Source: Flavobacterium franklandianum (GTDB lineage: Bacteria; Bacteroidota; Bacteroidia; Flavobacteriales; Flavobacteriaceae). Taken from it: 64,000 nucleotides of DNA. Below the pieces are notes generated by a model. It saw only the letters and a list, made by a program, of their open reading frames with translations. It was not told where the DNA came from and made no database searches. Shown here piece after piece: positions 61,976 to 64,000 of this stretch. Location: NCBI RefSeq assembly GCF_007097365.1, contig NZ_VJZR01000004.1:248001-312000 (forward strand). The letters are read 5' to 3'. The position numbers were made by a program, and so were the translations under genes. The stretch's first letter is position 1. Every line of letters begins with the position of its first letter.

Positions 61976-63466
61976 ATGAAAAAAACAACTTTAATTACGT
62001 TTCTATTTCTAGCCTTTAGTTTTCAAAGCTATGCAAATAATTTAATTGTGGGAACACCAATAATTAGTGGAAACACACTTACATTTACTATTAAATGGGA
62101 TAATAGTTGGTACGTTACTACTGGTCCATCAAATTGGGATGCCGTTTGGATTTTTGTTAAAAGACAATCCTGTGTAAGCGGAGGATCAAGTCCTTGGATA
62201 CACGGTCAATTGGCAGCAAGTGGACAATCGGTTACAGGTTCTGAACTTCAAATAGATTTGGCATCTGATAATAAGGGTGTCTTTATTAGAAGATCGGCTG
62301 CAGGGATGGGAAATATTACTCAAGCTACGATCACCTTAACCCTTGCAAGTGCAATTAACGGCGATAACGTCGGAGTTTATGGTATGGAAATGGTAAATAT
62401 TCCAGAAGGACAATTTTATATAGGTGATGGAACACCGAATTATAAAGCTTTTACAGATGGGGCAACTTCAAATCCTAAATTAATAGATGCTTCAGTACAA
62501 AGTGCTGGATTGGGGACTGTTAGTAATTATCAAAATCAAAACTTGGGGTCCTCAGTAAGCCTTCCTGGCACTTTTCCATTAGGATACGATAAATTTTATT
62601 GCATGAAATATGAAATTACCGCTGGACAGTATGTTGCTTTTTTAAATACATTAAGTTTTGCACAACAAATAAGAATGCAAAGAGATAACCAGCCAAATAC
62701 AACTCCTCCTGATTCTCCTGTTGGAACGATCTTTCATTGTTGGCCATGTGGAAATAATTCACCTAACGTTGTAATTGCAACTTCTGGTCAAAATACAACT
62801 CAAATTTCTCCAGCTGTTTATGCAAATGATTTAAACGGAAATGGAACTTTCAACGAAGATGAAGATGGAGCTGCATTAGGAATTACATTAAACATGAAAA
62901 ACTTTTTTGCTTTTTTAGATTGGGCTGCCATTAGACCAATGACGGAATTTGAATATGAAAAAGTTTGTAGAGGTCCTTTAAATCCGGTTGCATCAGAATA
63001 TTCTTGGGGCTCAACCGATTTATACAATGGATACAATGTTAATAATTATGGTTCTCCTTCCGCTTCTAATACCTCTTCAGGATTAGGAATGGGGAATTTA
63101 GGAACGAATAGAATTTTTAGGGCTGGAATAAACGCCAAAGCAACTTCTAACAGAAGTACTGCTGGTGCGTCTTATTATGGTGTATTAGATATGACTGGAA
63201 ACTTATGGGAATCCTGCATTGGTGGTTGGGGAAATGATTTTTCTGATTTTACCGCAGCAAATGGAGATGGGAATTTATTTGAAAGTGGAGATTCTAGCAA
63301 TAATGGCTCGGCTGATGTTGCAGGTTGGGCTAGTAATAAAATAATTGTAAAAGGTGGTGGAGCAAATTGGGTTGGAGGAGAATGGGCCACTATTTCAGCT
63401 AGAAATTGGACAAGCTTTGATAACTACGGATTTTTCCAAGGTGGACGTGGTGTTCGCTCAAATTAA
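61976..63466 (+). CDS. formylglycine-generating-enzyme-like (SUMF1/EgtB/PvdO family) exported protein
   Basis: A 496-residue protein with a signal peptide (TLITFLFLAFSFQSYA), an N-terminal beta domain (about 20-135), and a SUMF1-type domain. The domain opens with MEMVNIPEGQFYIGDG (about residues 138-153), continues with YCMKYEITAGQYVAFLN, and ends with the family closing motifs LDMTGNLWESCIGGWG (about 404-419) and RNWTSFDNYGFFQGGRGVR. The catalytic cysteine pair of true formylglycine enzymes is not obvious. Secreted SUMF1-like proteins of this kind are frequent in Bacteroidota with unknown activity. It follows the fibre gene by 49 bases. Confidence 0.85.
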   Translation: MKKTTLITFLFLAFSFQSYANNLIVGTPIISGNTLTFTIKWDNSWYVTTGPSNWDAVWIFVKRQSCVSGGSSPWIHGQLAASGQSVTGSELQIDLASDNKGVFIRRSAAGMGNITQATITLTLASAINGDNVGVYGMEMVNIPEGQFYIGDGTPNYKAFTDGATSNPKLIDASVQSAGLGTVSNYQNQNLGSSVSLPGTFPLGYDKFYCMKYEITAGQYVAFLNTLSFAQQIRMQRDNQPNTTPPDSPVGTIFHCWPCGNNSPNVVIATSGQNTTQISPAVYANDLNGNGTFNEDEDGAALGITLNMKNFFAFLDWAAIRPMTEFEYEKVCRGPLNPVASEYSWGSTDLYNGYNVNNYGSPSASNTSSGLGMGNLGTNRIFRAGINAKATSNRSTAGASYYGVLDMTGNLWESCIGGWGNDFSDFTAANGDGNLFESGDSSNNGSADVAGWASNKIIVKGGGANWVGGEWATISARNWTSFDNYGFFQGGRGVRSN

Positions 63467-63473
63467 AAAAAAT

Positions 63474-63989
63474 ATGATGAATAAATTAATTCTAACACTT
63501 TTTATTCTATTTGCAGCAACTATTACAGTTAATTCTCAAATTGTTTTACCAAGTATGAGAGCAGTTTTTAGTGCTAAAATCCCCACTACAATGTATTCTG
63601 GAGGAAAAGGATATGGTGCAATAGATCAAATCATTTCGCAGATGACTTGTACTCCAGAAACTATTCAATCTATATATTATGGTGGGATTGAATCCAATAC
63701 CAATATGCAAGTAGTGATGCAAAGTATATGTTTGCTTCCTCCAATTGAAAATATTTATTCTGGAGGTATGGGTTATGGTGAACAAGAAAAAACAATAGTC
63801 CAAACGATTTGTGCTCCTGTACCTATTGTTTCCATTTATTATGGAGGCACTGGTTATGGTTCCCAACAAGAAATAATTGTGCAGAATGTTTGTTTAGCGC
63901 CTCCGATAGAAACCATATTTTATGGAGGCACTGGTTATGGAAATCAACAGCAACAAATAATTCAAACCAATTGTATTCTAGTTCCTTAG
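63474..63989 (+). CDS. secreted protein of five 27-residue one-cysteine repeats
   Basis: A 171-residue protein; I choose Met at 63474 (or 63477), giving the signal peptide LILTLFILFAATITVNSQ. After a short lead the chain consists of five consecutive units of exactly 27 residues (last one 24) with the pattern I-Y-Y/S-G-G-x-G-Y-G ... Q-x-x-C-x-x-P, for example IYYGGTGYGSQQEIIVQNVC. Each unit has one cysteine, always at position 20. The GYG motif is lost in unit 2 (IYYGGIESNTNMQ). No known domain is recognised. It ends 11 bases before the window edge and closes the surface cluster. Confidence 0.8.
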   Translation: MMNKLILTLFILFAATITVNSQIVLPSMRAVFSAKIPTTMYSGGKGYGAIDQIISQMTCTPETIQSIYYGGIESNTNMQVVMQSICLLPPIENIYSGGMGYGEQEKTIVQTICAPVPIVSIYYGGTGYGSQQEIIVQNVCLAPPIETIFYGGTGYGNQQQQIIQTNCILVP

Positions 63990-64000
63990 AAAATAATGTT

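Overview
The window reads as chromosomal DNA of a Flavobacterium or a close relative in the Flavobacteriaceae. The background is AT-rich. There is type IX secretion machinery with both sorting-domain types: a giant SprB-like adhesin paired with a PorP/SprF protein, and a type A sorting-domain protein. Bacteroidota-typical families are present (DUF1684, DUF2911, DUF5777, a CcsBA fusion, an M56/BlaI pair), Shine-Dalgarno sequences are mostly lacking, and the recognisable promoters follow the Bacteroidota TTG / TAnnTTTG pattern.

Layout. 1-2117: end of a GH92 mannosidase. 2247-6500: a GC-richer, probably acquired patch with an acyltransferase, a GH32-like lipoprotein and a second, partial copy of the acyltransferase, then decayed DNA up to the 3' end of a tRNA-Arg. 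6695-10500: a 46-residue small protein, an M56 sensor/BlaI repressor pair with three evenly spaced operators, and an MFS transporter. 10866-17077: housekeeping genes (DUF1684, TatD, TcdA, UbiA-type prenyltransferase, Maf, MscS, an outer-membrane protein). 17201-27291: a PorP/SprF protein and a 3017-residue adhesin. 27483-31858: a PIG-L deacetylase, a 35-residue membrane peptide and a sodium:solute symporter.

32203-48242 is the most interesting part. It joins a sulfur module (sulfide:quinone oxidoreductase, a one-cysteine DsrC/TusE protein, a DsrE2-like protein), a nearly complete molybdenum-cofactor cluster (moaA, moeA, a ModE-like regulator, mobA, moaD, moeB, moaE, a moaC-moaB fusion) with a TauE/SafE exporter inside it, and two electron-transfer operons. 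The first operon encodes a hexaheme lipoprotein, a monoheme lipoprotein and a DUF5777 beta-barrel. The second encodes a Tat-exported FeS protein, an NrfD/PsrC quinol protein, a small membrane-anchored protein and a cytochrome c. The two electron-transfer operons carry the same Crp/Fnr-like dyad at an identical distance from the same AAATTTAC box, so they are probably co-regulated. No molybdoenzyme and no DsrAB lie in the window, so the catalytic subunit is missing or encoded elsewhere. My inference is a respiratory sulfur-compound system with possible electron transfer across the outer membrane.

48384-55932: DUF2911, two HAD phosphatases, a DUF2520 protein, the CcsBA haem-ligation protein (which fits the cytochromes upstream) and a membrane-bound AraC-type regulator. 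56215-63989: a co-directional surface cluster with a type A sorting-domain protein, a barrel protein, a 1536-residue fibre-like protein with 17-residue head repeats, a formylglycine-generating-enzyme-like protein, and a small secreted protein made of five 27-residue repeats with one cysteine each.

Heptamer-periodic DNA ends in register with the start codon of three unrelated genes (UbiA-like, moaCB, a HAD phosphatase). Nothing was computed or searched: all family calls come from reading motifs.
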